A stretch of DNA of 52,233 nt from Deinococcus marmoris DSM 12784. GTDB lineage: Bacteria > Deinococcota > Deinococci > Deinococcales > Deinococcaceae. Position numbers and translations under genes: made by a program. Below the pieces are notes generated by a model. It was not told the DNA's origin and did no database searches. It was given only the letters and a program-made list of their open reading frames with translations. Shown here piece after piece: positions 29,914 to 38,957 of this stretch (its first letter is position 1; each line of letters begins with the position of its first letter). The stretch covers positions 1 through 52,233 of the forward strand of contig NZ_JNIV01000023.1 in assembly GCF_000701405.1 (NCBI RefSeq), written 5' to 3'.

Positions 29914-30402
29914 ATGACCCAGCCCGATCCCCGTTCCGCCCTGATTCCAGACCAGAGTGCCCGCATCAACGTGGCAACATACAGCACATACCCAGAGGCC
30001 CAGCGCGCCGTCGATTACCTGAGCGACGAGAAATTTCCCGTGGAGCGCACTGCCATCATCGGTGAGGGCCTCAAAACCATCGAGCAGGTCACGGGCCGCC
30101 TGGACTGGGGCCGTGCGGCGGGCCTGGGCTTTGGGCAGGGGCTGTTTATCGGCCTGTTCGTGGGCCTGATCTTTAACCTTCTGGGCCTGGGCGGCGGCAA
30201 CCTGCTGTTCTCGGTGGCCTACGGCATGGTGCTGGGCGCAATTTTCGGGCTGGTCTGGGGACTGGTGGGGTATGCCCTCAGCGGTGGGCGGCGTGATTTC
30301 ACGTCCATTGGCGGGATGCGCGCTGACCATTACGTGATCGTGGCCGACGCCGAGGTGGCCGAAAAGGCCAGGGCGCTGCTGGCAAACCTGCCGACGCGCT
30401 GA
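29914..30402 (+). CDS. General stress protein family (YflT-like) with central membrane segments
   Basis: The 162-residue protein matches the general stress protein 17M/YflT-like pattern: an N-terminal domain with ATYSTYPEAQRAVDYLSDEKFPVERTAIIGE, then two Gly-rich hydrophobic segments (LGFGQGLFIGLFVGLIFNLLGLGGGN and FSVAYGMVLGAIFGLVWGLVG in part, residues 70-120), then a C-terminal repeat of the first fold with HYVIVADAEVAEKARALLA. The N- and C-terminal parts would be on the same membrane side. AAGGAAG lies upstream of the ATG, and TAGGCT at about 29889 is a likely -10 box. The molecular role is unknown. Confidence 0.8.
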   Translation: MTQPDPRSALIPDQSARINVATYSTYPEAQRAVDYLSDEKFPVERTAIIGEGLKTIEQVTGRLDWGRAAGLGFGQGLFIGLFVGLIFNLLGLGGGNLLFSVAYGMVLGAIFGLVWGLVGYALSGGRRDFTSIGGMRADHYVIVADAEVAEKARALLANLPTR

Positions 30403-30419
30403 GTGGGCCGAAGAACTTC

Positions 30420-30433
30420 CTAACGCCCGTTTG
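30420..30433. promoter_or_regulatory. Candidate lipid-regulator operator CTAACGCCCGTTTG
   Basis: The palindromic core AACGCCCGTT with outer C and G lies 2 nt upstream of the TAGGAT -10 box (30436-30441) of the acyl-CoA carboxylase gene, so a bound protein would block RNA polymerase. The core is shared with sites at accB (19870) and fabH (40460). Confidence 0.6.
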
Positions 30434-30448
30434 GATAGGATGCACCCC

Positions 30449-32011
30449 ATGACACAACCCGGTATGGAGTTGCAGGAACTGATCGCCGAGATGGAGCAGC
30501 GGCGCGGCAAGGTGGAAGCGGGCGGCGGCAAAGCGCGTCAGCAAAAGCAGCGTGACGGCGGCAAGCTGACCGCTCGCGAACGCATTGACGCCCTGCTGGA
30601 CCCCGGCAGCTTCTTAGAGATGGGAACCTTCGTGGAACACCGGGGTGGACGCCTGATGCAGGGGGTGGAAGCTCCGGGGGATGGCGTGGTCACCGGGAGC
30701 GGCACCATCGACGGGCGGCAGGTCTTCGTCTTCTCGCAGGATTTCACGGTGCTGGGCGGCAGCCTGGGCAAGATGAACGCCGCAAAAGTCACCAAGATCA
30801 TGGATCTGGCTGCCAAGACGGGTTGCCCGGTCATTGGCCTCAACGATTCGGCGGGGGCGCGCATTCAGGAAGGGGTGGACTCGCTGAGCGGCTACGGCGA
30901 GATCTTCTACCGCAACGCCATTTATTCCGGCGCGGTGCCGCAGATCAGCGCCATCCTCGGCCCCTGCGCGGGCGGCGCGGTGTATTCCCCAGCGCTGACC
31001 GATTTTATTTTGATGAGCGGCGGCAGCAGCTACATGTTCATCACCGGGCCGGAAGTGATCAAGAGCGTGACACGCGAGGACGTGACCCTCGATCAGCTCG
31101 GCGGCGCGGACGTGCATACCCGCAAGAGCGGCGTGGCCCACCTGGAATATGACGGCGATGAGGCGGTACTGGCCGGGATACGTGACCTGCTGTGCTACTT
31201 GCCCCAGAATGCCCACGAACAGCCCCCAGTGCGCCAGACCGATGATCCAGTCACCCGTCGCAATGACAAACTGCTGGACATCGTTCTGCCCGATCAGCGC
31301 AAGCCCTACGCCATGCACGCGGTGATTCACGAACTGGTGGACGACGGCACCTTTCTGGAAATCCAGCCGAACTGGGCCAAGAATATTCTGGTGGGCTTCG
31401 CGCGGCTGGGTGGGCAGAGTGTGGGCATTGTCGCCAACAATCCGCGCGTGATGGCCGGAACGCTGAACATTGACGCGTCCGACAAAGCCGCCCGTTTTAT
31501 CCGCACCTGCGACTGCTACAACGTCCCCATTCTGACCCTCGTGGACGTGACTGGCTTTCTACCGGGCGTGGCGCAGGAACATGCCGGAATCATCCGTCAT
31601 GGCGCGAAGATGCTGTACGCCTACGCCGAGGCCACCGTCCCCAAGATCACCCTGATCACGCGCAAGAGTTATGGCGGCGCGTACCTCGCCATGAACAGCC
31701 GCGATATGGGCGCGGACGTCGTCTATGCGTGGCCCACCGCCGCCGTCGCCGTGATGGGCGCGGAGGGGGCCGCCAACATCGTCTACCGCCGCGAGATCAA
31801 TGCCAGCGAGAACCCCGAAGCCACCCGCGCCGAGAAGATCGCCGATTACAAGGACGCCTTTGACAACCCGTATGTGGCTGCCAGCAAGGGCTACATAGAC
31901 GACGTGATCCCGATGGAAGACACCCGCCAGCGCCTGATCCTGACCTTTGCCATGCTGCGCGACAAGGCCGAGGTCAGGCCGTACCGGAAGCATGGGAATA
32001 TGCCGCTGTAG
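30449..32011 (+). CDS. Acyl-CoA carboxylase carboxyltransferase beta subunit (propionyl-CoA type)
   Basis: The enzyme transfers CO2 from biotin to an acyl-CoA such as propionyl-CoA. The 520-residue protein is a full-length carboxyltransferase: GGKLTARERIDALLDPGSF near residues 37-55, GLNDSAGARIQEGVDSLSGYG near 131-151, a first oxyanion region GPCAGGAVYSPALTDF near 171-186, and RKSYGGAYLAMNSRDMGADVVYAWP near 409-433. Substrate choice between propionyl-, acetyl- and methylcrotonyl-CoA is not certain; the sequence looks most like PccB. TAGGAT is exactly 7 nt before the ATG (leaderless), and an AACGNNCGTT palindrome overlaps the promoter. No alpha subunit gene is adjacent; accBC may supply biotin carboxylase or another copy may exist. 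Confidence 0.9.
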   Translation: MTQPGMELQELIAEMEQRRGKVEAGGGKARQQKQRDGGKLTARERIDALLDPGSFLEMGTFVEHRGGRLMQGVEAPGDGVVTGSGTIDGRQVFVFSQDFTVLGGSLGKMNAAKVTKIMDLAAKTGCPVIGLNDSAGARIQEGVDSLSGYGEIFYRNAIYSGAVPQISAILGPCAGGAVYSPALTDFILMSGGSSYMFITGPEVIKSVTREDVTLDQLGGADVHTRKSGVAHLEYDGDEAVLAGIRDLLCYLPQNAHEQPPVRQTDDPVTRRNDKLLDIVLPDQRKPYAMHAVIHELVDDGTFLEIQPNWAKNILVGFARLGGQSVGIVANNPRVMAGTLNIDASDKAARFIRTCDCYNVPILTLVDVTGFLPGVAQEHAGIIRHGAKMLYAYAEATVPKITLITRKSYGGAYLAMNSRDMGADVVYAWPTAAVAVMGAEGAANIVYRREINASENPEATRAEKIADYKDAFDNPYVAASKGYIDDVIPMEDTRQRLILTFAMLRDKAEVRPYRKHGNMPL

Positions 32012-32031
32012 TAAACGGAGGCACTCAAAAT

Positions 32032-32066
32032 CAGGACGCGGCCCCGAGTTCCAGAGCCGCGTCCTG
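32032..32066 (+). terminator. Terminator of the acyl-CoA carboxylase gene
   Basis: CAGGACGCGGC (32032-32042) pairs perfectly with GCCGCGTCCTG (32056-32066), followed by TTCTCTGATTTG. It starts 20 nt after the stop codon. Confidence 0.75.
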
Positions 32067-32212
32067 TTCTCTGATTTGCCACAACTCTGCCAGATGCCCC
32101 GTCATAAACGAACGGCCAAGATCCCTCTTTCTTTCCACTGGCACGTTCTTTTCTAACTTCAGCGTGATCCGCCTGACAGAGCGTGATCTGGACTGGGTCT
32201 AGGTTAATCGGC

Positions 32213-32998
32213 ATGACCTCATCCGACGCCAGCAAAAAAATCCTCGTCATCATGTCCAGCGACTCCGAATTGCCCTTGCAGAATGGCAAGACGCACGCCA
32301 CTGGCTTCTACCTCAATGAATTTGGCGTCCCCGCGCACCGACTGGTGGAGGCGGGCCATCAGTTGACTATTGCCACACCGCGCGGCAACCGTCCCCCGCT
32401 GGACGCAGGCAGCGACAGCAAGGATTTCTTCAAGGACGAGGCGGAGTACACACAGATCAAGGCGTTCGTGGACGAAACCCTGTCCGGCGAGATCGTGCCG
32501 CTGGCCGACGCCGTGACCAATCTGGACGCCTTTGACGCCCTGTTCCTGCCCGGCGGCCACGCCCCCATGATTGAACTGATGCACAACCACGATCTGGGCC
32601 ACGCGCTGAAGCACTTCCACGAGCGCTCGCTGCCCACCGCATTGATCTGTCACGCGCCCGTGGCTCTGCTGGCCGCGCAGCCTGCCGCAGGAGCGTATCA
32701 GCGGGCACTGGAAGCCGGAGAAACGCCCACAGCCGAGGACTTCACGTACAGCGGCTACAAGGTCACCGTCTTCAGCACACCGGAAGAAAAGGACGCCGAG
32801 GGCGGTTTTGAAGCCCCCATGCTGTACTACCCCGCCGACGCCCTGGCCGCCGCAGGCATGACCGTGCAGAACGGCGACAAGTGGACCAGCAACGTGGTCC
32901 GTGACCGCGAACTGATCACGGGGCAGAACCCCATGAGCGACGAGGAATTTGTGGGCGTGTTCCTGAAGGCGCTGGGGGAAACTTCCGCCAGGGCCTGA
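32213..32998 (+). CDS. DJ-1/PfpI (Hsp31-like) class I glutamine amidotransferase-like protein
   Basis: Members of this family are chaperones, glyoxalases or deglycases that depend on a nucleophilic Cys. The 261-residue protein has LVIMSSDSELPLQNGKTHATGFYLNE near residues 10-35, typical of the Hsp31/HchA-like group, FLPGGHAPMIELMHN near 111-125, and the nucleophile elbow ALICHAPVALLAAQ near 143-156 with Cys146. A later Glu/His triad position is not clear. TAGGTT ends exactly 7 nt before the ATG, supporting a leaderless mRNA and this start. It converges with the broken GNAT gene. Confidence 0.85.
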   Translation: MTSSDASKKILVIMSSDSELPLQNGKTHATGFYLNEFGVPAHRLVEAGHQLTIATPRGNRPPLDAGSDSKDFFKDEAEYTQIKAFVDETLSGEIVPLADAVTNLDAFDALFLPGGHAPMIELMHNHDLGHALKHFHERSLPTALICHAPVALLAAQPAAGAYQRALEAGETPTAEDFTYSGYKVTVFSTPEEKDAEGGFEAPMLYYPADALAAAGMTVQNGDKWTSNVVRDRELITGQNPMSDEEFVGVFLKALGETSARA

Positions 32999-33034
32999 GC
33001 CTCTCCCCCTCACCAATCTTCCGCGTTGGACGGC

Positions 33035-33463
33035 CCAACGGAGGATGACTGTCATCTCTGAAGTGCTGGCCGTAAAACCCAGAGTTTCGTACAGGTGCCG
33101 GGCCTCTGAGGTGGTGCCCAGGCTCAGGCGGGTGATTCCACGTTCACGGGTGGCGTCCAGACAAAGCCCCACCAGTTCACGCGCCAGCCCACGCCGCCGA
33201 TGGTCAGGATGCGTCCAGACGTTTACGATACGGCCCCGCCACGGCTGCGGATCGCCCTGACTCGGTCCCCAGTCCAGCAGGGTCAGACCGGCCCCGGCAA
33301 TAATCTCCTCATGGTCGAGTGCGAGGAATCCAAGGTAGAGGCCGCGCTGTATGGCGTCCGTCAGCTATTGGGAATAGATAGGACGCTCGGCAATGTCAGC
33401 CTCTGACGGATAGCGGTGGTGGGCGATAACGGCAGCGTCACTGGGCTGAACCGGGCGAATCAC
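33035..33463 (-). pseudogene. GNAT acetyltransferase interrupted by an in-frame TAG
   Basis: Read leftward from GTG 33463, the frame gives [20 protein letters not shown]...RPIYSQ, then TAG at 33365-33367, and continues without frameshift as LTDAIQRGLYLGFLALDH..., VWTHPDHRRRGLARELVGLC and LYETLGFTAS. Together these make one ordinary GNAT domain of about 142 residues, with the acetyl-CoA-binding RRRGLA segment intact. A single TGG to TAG change would explain the stop, since an aromatic residue is usual there in relatives as I recall. No stop codon follows the natural C-terminus; the frame runs on antisense to the DJ-1 gene. GTG 33463 overlaps the kinase stop (GTGA), so it was probably coupled to the kinase. 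Confidence 0.8.
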
Positions 33464-35424
33464 GCGCTTCCCGGCGACTCCGGGTTGTGCTGGCGGTAGG
33501 CGCGCAAGGTGCCATCCATGAAGGCCACGTACAGCGTGCCGCCCGCTGCCAGTGGGGTGGCCTGCACGCCCGTCGTCTCCTGCTGGGTCCAGCGCACTGT
33601 GCCGTCCCGCACGTCCAGCGCGCACAACTGCCCGCTCTCGGAGGCCAGGAAGACCAGACCCGCGCTGATCACTGGACTGGCGGTCACGCGGCCCGACATG
33701 CGGTGCGCCCAGACGTCCTCGCCGTCGTGCAGGCGCAGGGCGCGAACGGTGCCGTCCCAGCCCGCCAGGATCGCCAGTCCAGAATCGCCGGTTCCGCTGT
33801 GGGTCACGGCAGGTGATGCCCAGACCTCGTCCTCCAGATCGTAGGTCCACAGGATCGCCTCGTCCTCGGCCAGTGCCACCCGGCCCGACGCCGCGCTCAG
33901 GGCCAGCGCGTGGACCTCGCCCTCCCAGGTGGCCACCACCAGCGTCGCCTCGCCGGAGGTACCCGGCAGCAGCGCGGGCGTGCCGTGGACCGTTCCCACC
34001 TCCACCTTCCACAGCGGGCTGCCGCTCAGGGCGTCCAGCGCGTGCAGCCAGCCGTTCTCGTCGCAGACCAGCGCCGCTCCGGCCCACACCAGCGGGCTGG
34101 CCGCCACCGGGCCGTCGGTGCGGTAGGCCCAGGCCAGTTCCCCGGTGCGGGCGTCCAGCGCATGCAGGTGGCCGTCGCGGCTGGAGGCCAGCACCCGTCC
34201 GGCCCACAGCGTCGGCGCGCCGGTCAGCTCGGCGCGGGCCTGATGCCGCCAGACCTCCGCGCCGCCCTGGAGTTCCACCCGGCGCAGGGTGCCGTCCCAC
34301 GCGCCGAAGAAGATATGACCGCCCTGAAAAGCCGCTGGGGCCGTCACCTCGTCGCGGGCCGCGTAGGTGGCAAAGGGCCGCCCGGAGGCGTGGGTCAGCA
34401 CCAGTTGGCCCCCGCGCGTGCCTACCGCCACCAAGTCGCCCTCGCCCACCACGGCGGCGGGCCAGGTGACCTCGCCGGGCAGCGGCACGCTCCAGACTTC
34501 TTTCAGGTTTGAAACGCGGGCCGGGCCGTCGGGATGCTCTCCCGTGCGGGTACGTCCGCCCCGGTACTGGCCGCGCGCGTGCCCGGTCCAGATGTCGCGG
34601 CGGGCCAGCGCCCACAGGTGCGCCAGCGCCTCACCGGATTCGGGGCGGTCCTCCGGCTTCTTGGAGAGCAGTGAGATCAGCACCCGCGCCACCGCGTCGG
34701 GGATGGCCGGATTCAGCTCACGCGGATCCGTGATCTTCTCGTAGACATGCTGGAACAGCACGCTCTGATCGCTGTCGCCCACGAAGGGCGGGCTGCCGCA
34801 GGCCACGCGGTACAGCACCGCTCCCAGCGCGTAAAGGTCGCTCAGCGGTCCCACACCTATTCCCTTGGCCTGCTCCGGGGCCATGTATGCCGGGGTTCCC
34901 AATGTCAGCCCGCTGCGGGTGAGCTGCCGGGTGTGTTCCGACAGCGCCACCAGCCCGAAATCCATGATGCGCGGCAGCCACGCTTCGTCCAGCAGCACGT
35001 TTCCGGGAGTCAGATCGCGGTGGATAATGCCGCGCGAGTGGATGAAATGCAGCGCCCGCGAGGCGAACGAGGCCGCCGTCAGGTAGCGGGCCAGCGAGGT
35101 GGGCGCATCTTCCAGCGGTCCCAGCACGGTGATCGGTCCCCCCGTCATCAGCGGCATGGTGAAAAAGGGGCGTCCGTCGCTGGGGTCAAGGCCCAGATCC
35201 AGCACGGGGATCACGCCGGGGTGCGTCAGGCGGGCCAGCGTGCGGACCTCGCGCAGAAAACGCTGTTTATCTGATTCCGGCACATGGGCGTGCATCATCT
35301 TGACGGCCACGTCGCGGTCCAGCAGCGAATCGTGCGCCCGGAACACCAGCGCGCTGCCGCCCTCGCCCAGCGGGGAACGCAGGTCATAGCGGCCCGCCAG
35401 GCGTGTTCCTACCTCCAGTGGCAT
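33460..35424 (-). CDS. rqkA: Ser/Thr protein kinase with C-terminal PQQ-type beta-propeller (RqkA-like)
   Basis: The layout is that of DR2518/RqkA, a D. radiodurans kinase linked to radiation resistance and stimulated by PQQ. The 654-residue protein has an N-terminal kinase domain (residues 13-270): glycine loop [10 protein letters not shown] at 19-28, Lys42 in VAVKMM, catalytic HRD at 135-137 and Asn142, DFG at 155-157, and [13 protein letters not shown] near 176. HRDLTPGN has Thr where most kinases have Lys. Residues 310-645 hold about seven WD/PQQ-like blades such as [19 protein letters not shown]. No membrane segment separates the two parts. TAGACT lies 9 nt before the ATG. The gene is followed by the broken GNAT gene with a GTGA overlap. 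Confidence 0.9.
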   Translation of the reverse strand: MPLEVGTRLAGRYDLRSPLGEGGSALVFRAHDSLLDRDVAVKMMHAHVPESDKQRFLREVRTLARLTHPGVIPVLDLGLDPSDGRPFFTMPLMTGGPITVLGPLEDAPTSLARYLTAASFASRALHFIHSRGIIHRDLTPGNVLLDEAWLPRIMDFGLVALSEHTRQLTRSGLTLGTPAYMAPEQAKGIGVGPLSDLYALGAVLYRVACGSPPFVGDSDQSVLFQHVYEKITDPRELNPAIPDAVARVLISLLSKKPEDRPESGEALAHLWALARRDIWTGHARGQYRGGRTRTGEHPDGPARVSNLKEVWSVPLPGEVTWPAAVVGEGDLVAVGTRGGQLVLTHASGRPFATYAARDEVTAPAAFQGGHIFFGAWDGTLRRVELQGGAEVWRHQARAELTGAPTLWAGRVLASSRDGHLHALDARTGELAWAYRTDGPVAASPLVWAGAALVCDENGWLHALDALSGSPLWKVEVGTVHGTPALLPGTSGEATLVVATWEGEVHALALSAASGRVALAEDEAILWTYDLEDEVWASPAVTHSGTGDSGLAILAGWDGTVRALRLHDGEDVWAHRMSGRVTASPVISAGLVFLASESGQLCALDVRDGTVRWTQQETTGVQATPLAAGGTLYVAFMDGTLRAYRQHNPESPGSA

Positions 35425-35490
35425 ATCGGGAGCAGTCTAGCGTGTGGGGGGTCAGTTCAAAGGGACTGGGCGTTAAACAGGGCCTCTGCT

Positions 35491-36660
35491 TTAGCCCGCC
35501 GCCAGTTGGCCCGGCGTCAGCGGCTCGCGCAGCAGGCGGCCAAAGCCCTCTGGGCCGTGCTTCCTGGTCCAGCCCTGCACCAGATCGCTGCCCACGGCGT
35601 AGGTGAAGATGTAAGCCCGGAACTGCGGCTGCCCGATAAACCGCAGCGTCTGGCGGGCACGCTCGGGGGTGGCCAGGGCGTATCGGCCCAGGAAGTCCAG
35701 CACCTCGGCCTCGGGGCGTTTCTCGCCGTGCAGCATCAGCGCCGCCGTGCCGCTCACGTTCTTCAGCCCTTTCTGCACCCCGGTCACGTCCAGAAAGACC
35801 CGCACGTCTTTGCCGTCCAATCCTGCCTGCGCCGCCAGTTCGCCGCACAGCCAGTCATGCACCTCGTCCTCGTCCATCACGGCGTCCAAGGCGTTGGTGG
35901 CAATCCCCTCCGAGACGGCGCATTCGGGAGCGTTCATCAGTTGGATGCTGTGTTCCAGCCAGCCTTTCTCACGGACCAGCAGGGCCTCTTTCGTTGAATG
36001 CTCGGTGTGGTGGCCGGGGTAGCCCTCGTGGGCCAGCAGATCGGGCAGGCCAGTCAGCGGCATGGGCAGATCGGTGTTGATGTCAATCCGGCTTTTCAGG
36101 TTGCCCAGCGGCCAGTTGTACCCGCCCCACGGCTTATCGGACACCAGCGAGATGCTGAAATCCTCGCCTTCCGGCAGGCCGAAGCGCTGCTGCGTGCGCT
36201 GCCGGAGTTCGGCCAGAATGGGGGCGGCCAGCCGCAACAGATCGTCTTTGGGGACCACCACCTTCTGACGCAACTTTTCAATACGTTCGGAGAGTGGTCC
36301 GCTTCCCGGCACCGCCGTTTCCAGGGCGTCCAGGGCGGCGTCCAACTCATTCGGATCGGCACGCACCGGGTCAATGTCGTACAGCCCGCGCACCTCTTCC
36401 TCATACGGAATGGCCTCTCCACCGATGATCCTGGTCATGGTTTGCATGGCCGACACCTGCACGCGCAGAAATTCGCGGCGGGCGTCGTCGGTCACGCCCT
36501 GCACGTCTTCCAGCAATGCCCCGGCCTCGGCCTGAAGTTCGGTGGGTCCGCGTCGGGTGAGGTCTGCCCATTCCTGCGGGCCGCCGTAGCCGTCCACGAA
36601 ACCCTCGGAATGCACGCCGATGGCGTGGGCCAGCCGGATGTAGCGCTCTGCGATGTCCAT
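35491..36660 (-). CDS. DUF885 family putative metallohydrolase
   Basis: The 389-residue protein has the DUF885 signature: [18 protein letters not shown] near residues 210-227, a HExxxxH-like zinc motif, and [20 protein letters not shown] near 247-266 with a further Glu. Downstream, [29 protein letters not shown] is also conserved in the family. Members are often annotated as peptidases or hydrolases without a tested substrate. The N-terminal extension of many family members is absent, making this a short form. TATCCT lies exactly 7 nt before the ATG, so the mRNA is likely leaderless. It is upstream of the kinase on the same strand, 66 bp apart. Confidence 0.82.
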   Translation of the reverse strand: MDIAERYIRLAHAIGVHSEGFVDGYGGPQEWADLTRRGPTELQAEAGALLEDVQGVTDDARREFLRVQVSAMQTMTRIIGGEAIPYEEEVRGLYDIDPVRADPNELDAALDALETAVPGSGPLSERIEKLRQKVVVPKDDLLRLAAPILAELRQRTQQRFGLPEGEDFSISLVSDKPWGGYNWPLGNLKSRIDINTDLPMPLTGLPDLLAHEGYPGHHTEHSTKEALLVREKGWLEHSIQLMNAPECAVSEGIATNALDAVMDEDEVHDWLCGELAAQAGLDGKDVRVFLDVTGVQKGLKNVSGTAALMLHGEKRPEAEVLDFLGRYALATPERARQTLRFIGQPQFRAYIFTYAVGSDLVQGWTRKHGPEGFGRLLREPLTPGQLAAG

Positions 36661-36731
36661 ACGGGGCAGGATAATGGGAAGGCGCGCGAATGTCCCTTTC
36701 CATCAACCTTTAACCATCAACCCTCCCCGGC

Positions 36732-36998
36732 TCAGTCCCCCACGAACACCGCCCGCTGATAGTTGCCGTTCTCGCCGACGGTGGGCAGCCCGGCCTCCGC
36801 CGCTTTCTTCAGCCGCTCCAGCGCCAGCAGGAGCGTCGGCCCCTCGCCGTACATCTTGACGGCGTCGGTGGTGACCATGAGTTCCAGCCCGCGCCCGGAT
36901 TGCACGGCCTGAAAGATGCGGCCTTCCGGGGTCTGGCGCACCGTCACCATCACCCCGGCGGGAAAACGGGCCAGTTCAACCTGTTTGGCAAAGTCCAT
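36732..36998 (-). CDS. Small protein of unknown function
   Basis: I do not recognise a family. The 88-residue protein has no signal peptide or membrane segment. It has beta-rich sequence ([22 protein letters not shown]) followed by an amphipathic helix ([16 protein letters not shown]) and ends QRAVFVGD. The start at 36998 is supported by TATGCT 6 nt upstream; a longer version from 37310 would overlap rarA antisense. It is divergent from rarA with 64 bp between starts and precedes the DUF885 gene by 71 bp. Confidence 0.75.
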   Translation of the reverse strand: MDFAKQVELARFPAGVMVTVRQTPEGRIFQAVQSGRGLELMVTTDAVKMYGEGPTLLLALERLKKAAEAGLPTVGENGNYQRAVFVGD

Positions 36999-37062
36999 AC
37001 GCACAGCATAAATCGGGCTTCGGTCCACAAAGCGCGGGGCGCAACCCATTATTCTCGGCCCC

Positions 37063-38382
37063 ATGACCCTGTTTGACCCTCCCGCCCCGCTGGCCGAACG
37101 CCTGCGCCCGCGCACCGTGGCCGAGGTGGTGGGCCAGACGCATTTGCTTGGGCCGGGCAAACCGCTGTCGCGCGTGCTGGCCTCGGGCCGCCTGGGTTCT
37201 TTAATTTTGTGGGGACCGCCCGGCGTGGGCAAAACCACCCTGGCGCGTCTGCTGGCCGGAGAGGTTGGCGCGCACTTCATCCCCCTATCCGCAGTCTCTG
37301 CCGGAGTCAAGGACGTGCGCGAGGCTACCGCCGAGGCCGAACGCCTGCGCGGGCGCGGTCAGAAAACCATCCTGTTTCTGGACGAGATTCACCGCTTTAA
37401 CAAGGCCCAGCAGGACGCGCTGCTGCCGCATGTGGAATCGGGTTTGCTCACGCTGATCGGCGCGACGACTGAAAACCCGTCCTTCGAGGTCAACCCGGCG
37501 TTGCGCTCAAGGGCGCGGACATTGGTGCTGGAGGCGCTGAGTCAGGAAGAAGTGCGCGGGCTGCTGGAGCGGGCGTTGACTGACCCGCGCGGGCTGCCGG
37601 GAATTGAGGCGACGGACGAGGCGCTGGACCTCCTTTCCAGGCTTGCCGACGGGGACGCCCGCCGCGCTCTCAGCACGCTGGAAGTCGCCAGTTCACTTGC
37701 CAATCCAGTCACCCCCGAATCCGTCACCGAGGCGTTTGGCCGCCATCTGCCGCAGATGGACAAGAACGGTGAGGACTTCTACAACCTGATCTCCGCGCTG
37801 CACAAATCGGTGCGGGCCTCGCATGTGGACGGCGCGCTGTACTGGCTGGCCCGCATGCTGGAAGGCGGTGCGGACGGGTTGTACGTGGCCCGCCGGATTG
37901 TCCGCATGGCTGCCGAGGACATCGGGCTGGCGGACCCGCAGGCGTTGCGACTGGCGATTGCCGCCCGCGACACCGCCGAGTTTCTGGGCAGTCCCGAGGG
38001 CGATCTGGCACTGGCGCAGGCGGTGGTGTATCTGGCCCTCGCGCCCAAGAGCAACAGCGTGTACGTGGCGTGGAAGCGGGCGCTGGACGCGGTTCGGGAC
38101 GGCGAGAATCTGCCTGTGCCCCTCCATCTCCGCAACGCCCCTACCGCCCTGATGCGGCAGCAGGGCTACGGCAAGGGCTACGCCTATTACTTCGACAATC
38201 CCCAGGGTTCCTTCGCGCAGAATTACCTGCCGGACGGCGTTCACTTGGGCCTGTATGCCCCCACGGGCGAGGGCTGGGAAGCGCGGGTGGCCGAGCGCTG
38301 GCGCAAGCTGCAACACGCCCACGGCGAGGATGAAGGCGGCGCGGAAGCTGGGGTCATTGACACCCCGCCCGCGCACGTTTAG
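37063..38382 (+). CDS. rarA: Replication-associated recombination protein A (RarA/MgsA AAA+ ATPase)
   Basis: RarA is a clamp-loader-like AAA+ ATPase acting at stalled replication forks. The 439-residue protein has [22 protein letters not shown] at the N-terminus, Walker [16 protein letters not shown] near residues 50-64, Walker [22 protein letters not shown] near 101-121, sensor 1 [21 protein letters not shown] near 130-150, and the C-terminal tetramerisation region [15 protein letters not shown] and [25 protein letters not shown] in part. TATTCT is exactly 7 nt before the ATG, so the mRNA is likely leaderless. Its last codons contain a promoter for the tRNA-His gene. Confidence 0.95.
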   Translation: MTLFDPPAPLAERLRPRTVAEVVGQTHLLGPGKPLSRVLASGRLGSLILWGPPGVGKTTLARLLAGEVGAHFIPLSAVSAGVKDVREATAEAERLRGRGQKTILFLDEIHRFNKAQQDALLPHVESGLLTLIGATTENPSFEVNPALRSRARTLVLEALSQEEVRGLLERALTDPRGLPGIEATDEALDLLSRLADGDARRALSTLEVASSLANPVTPESVTEAFGRHLPQMDKNGEDFYNLISALHKSVRASHVDGALYWLARMLEGGADGLYVARRIVRMAAEDIGLADPQALRLAIAARDTAEFLGSPEGDLALAQAVVYLALAPKSNSVYVAWKRALDAVRDGENLPVPLHLRNAPTALMRQQGYGKGYAYYFDNPQGSFAQNYLPDGVHLGLYAPTGEGWEARVAERWRKLQHAHGEDEGGAEAGVIDTPPAHV

Positions 38383-38385
38383 GAT
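38357..38385 (+). promoter_or_regulatory. Promoter TTGACA-17-TAGGAT for tRNA-His
   Basis: A perfect TTGACA (38357-38362) and TAGGAT (38380-38385) are spaced by 17 bp, inside and just after the end of rarA. Transcription would start near 38392, about 28 nt before the tRNA. This is the best consensus promoter in the window. Confidence 0.8.
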
Positions 38386-38419
38386 GTGTGGGCCTGTGAG
38401 CGTGGTGACAGGACGTACG

Positions 38420-38496
38420 GTGGGTTTAGCTCAGTTGGTTAGAGCGCCGCTCTGTGGCAGCGGAGGCCGGGGGTTCAAGTCCCCTAATCCACCCCA
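38420..38496 (+). tRNA. tRNA-His (GTG)
   Basis: The acceptor stem GTGGGTT pairs with AATCCAC, the anticodon arm reads CCGCT CTGTGGC AGCGG with anticodon GTG, and the T-arm contains GGTTCAAGT. G at 38419 is the extra G-1 typical of tRNA-His. The CCA end is encoded at 38494-38496. Confidence 0.95.
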
Positions 38497-38500
38497 TACC

Positions 38501-38540
38501 ATCCGGCTCTTGCCTTCACGGGCCAGGGCCGGATTTTTCT
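38501..38540 (+). terminator. Terminator between the two tRNA genes
   Basis: ATCCGGC (38501-38507) pairs with GCCGGAT (38528-38534), followed by a T-rich run. TAAGAT at 38543-38548 after it could be the -10 box of tRNA-Leu. Confidence 0.7.
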
Positions 38541-38559
38541 TTTAAGATGGTTGAGTCAT

Positions 38560-38645
38560 GCGGGGATGGCGGAACTGGTAGACGCACTAGACTTAGGATC
38601 TAGTATCCGTAGGATGTGAGGGTTCAAGTCCCTTTCCTCGCACCA
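38560..38645 (+). tRNA. tRNA-Leu (TAG)
   Basis: The acceptor GCGGGGA pairs with TCCTCGC (one G-T pair), the anticodon arm reads CTAGA CTTAGGA TCTAG with anticodon TAG, and a long variable arm (TATCCGTAGGATG) marks a class II tRNA. CCA is encoded at 38643-38645. Confidence 0.95.
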
Positions 38646-38957
38646 GCAAGACAGGTACAGCACCAAAATACACACAGCACCAAAACAGGCACAACACGGG
38701 CAGCGCGGCGGTTTTTTCCACACGGGAGGGCCGCCGCGCCGCTGTCTCTGCCATCAGATGAGGGAAGGGGCAACCGGGGTGGGTGTACGCACAGGGTCCA
38801 AACGCACTATGATGCTGAGCGGCTTGTCGCGTGCGTGCTGGTCCTGCACTTGCAGGGAGCGCAACCGACACGGCAAAAAATCAAAGCTGGAATGCGCCCC
38901 CGGCGGTGGTCCCCACTGGACCCCTGGCCGCGTGGGACAGCGAACGGGAGAAATGAC
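38646..38957 (+). other. Leader region upstream of tig, no gene
   Basis: This 312-bp stretch holds TATGAT at 38808-38813, a likely -10 box giving tig a leader of roughly 140 nt. It also has a GC-rich inverted pair, CGCGGCGG near 38702 and CCGCCGCG near 38730. No protein-like frame is visible; the long frame running into tig has no ribosome site and lacks family similarity before 38958. Confidence 0.55.

Noticed and set aside
33024..33040. Short stem CGTTGG/CCAACG as terminator of the DJ-1 gene
   Set aside because: It has no T-run on either strand and lies at the end of the GNAT frame, so support is too weak.
33365..34615. 416-codon minus-strand frame overlapping the kinase
   Set aside because: It is an out-of-phase shadow of the kinase propeller, Arg/Gly/Pro rich; only its last part is real, being the start of the GNAT pseudogene.
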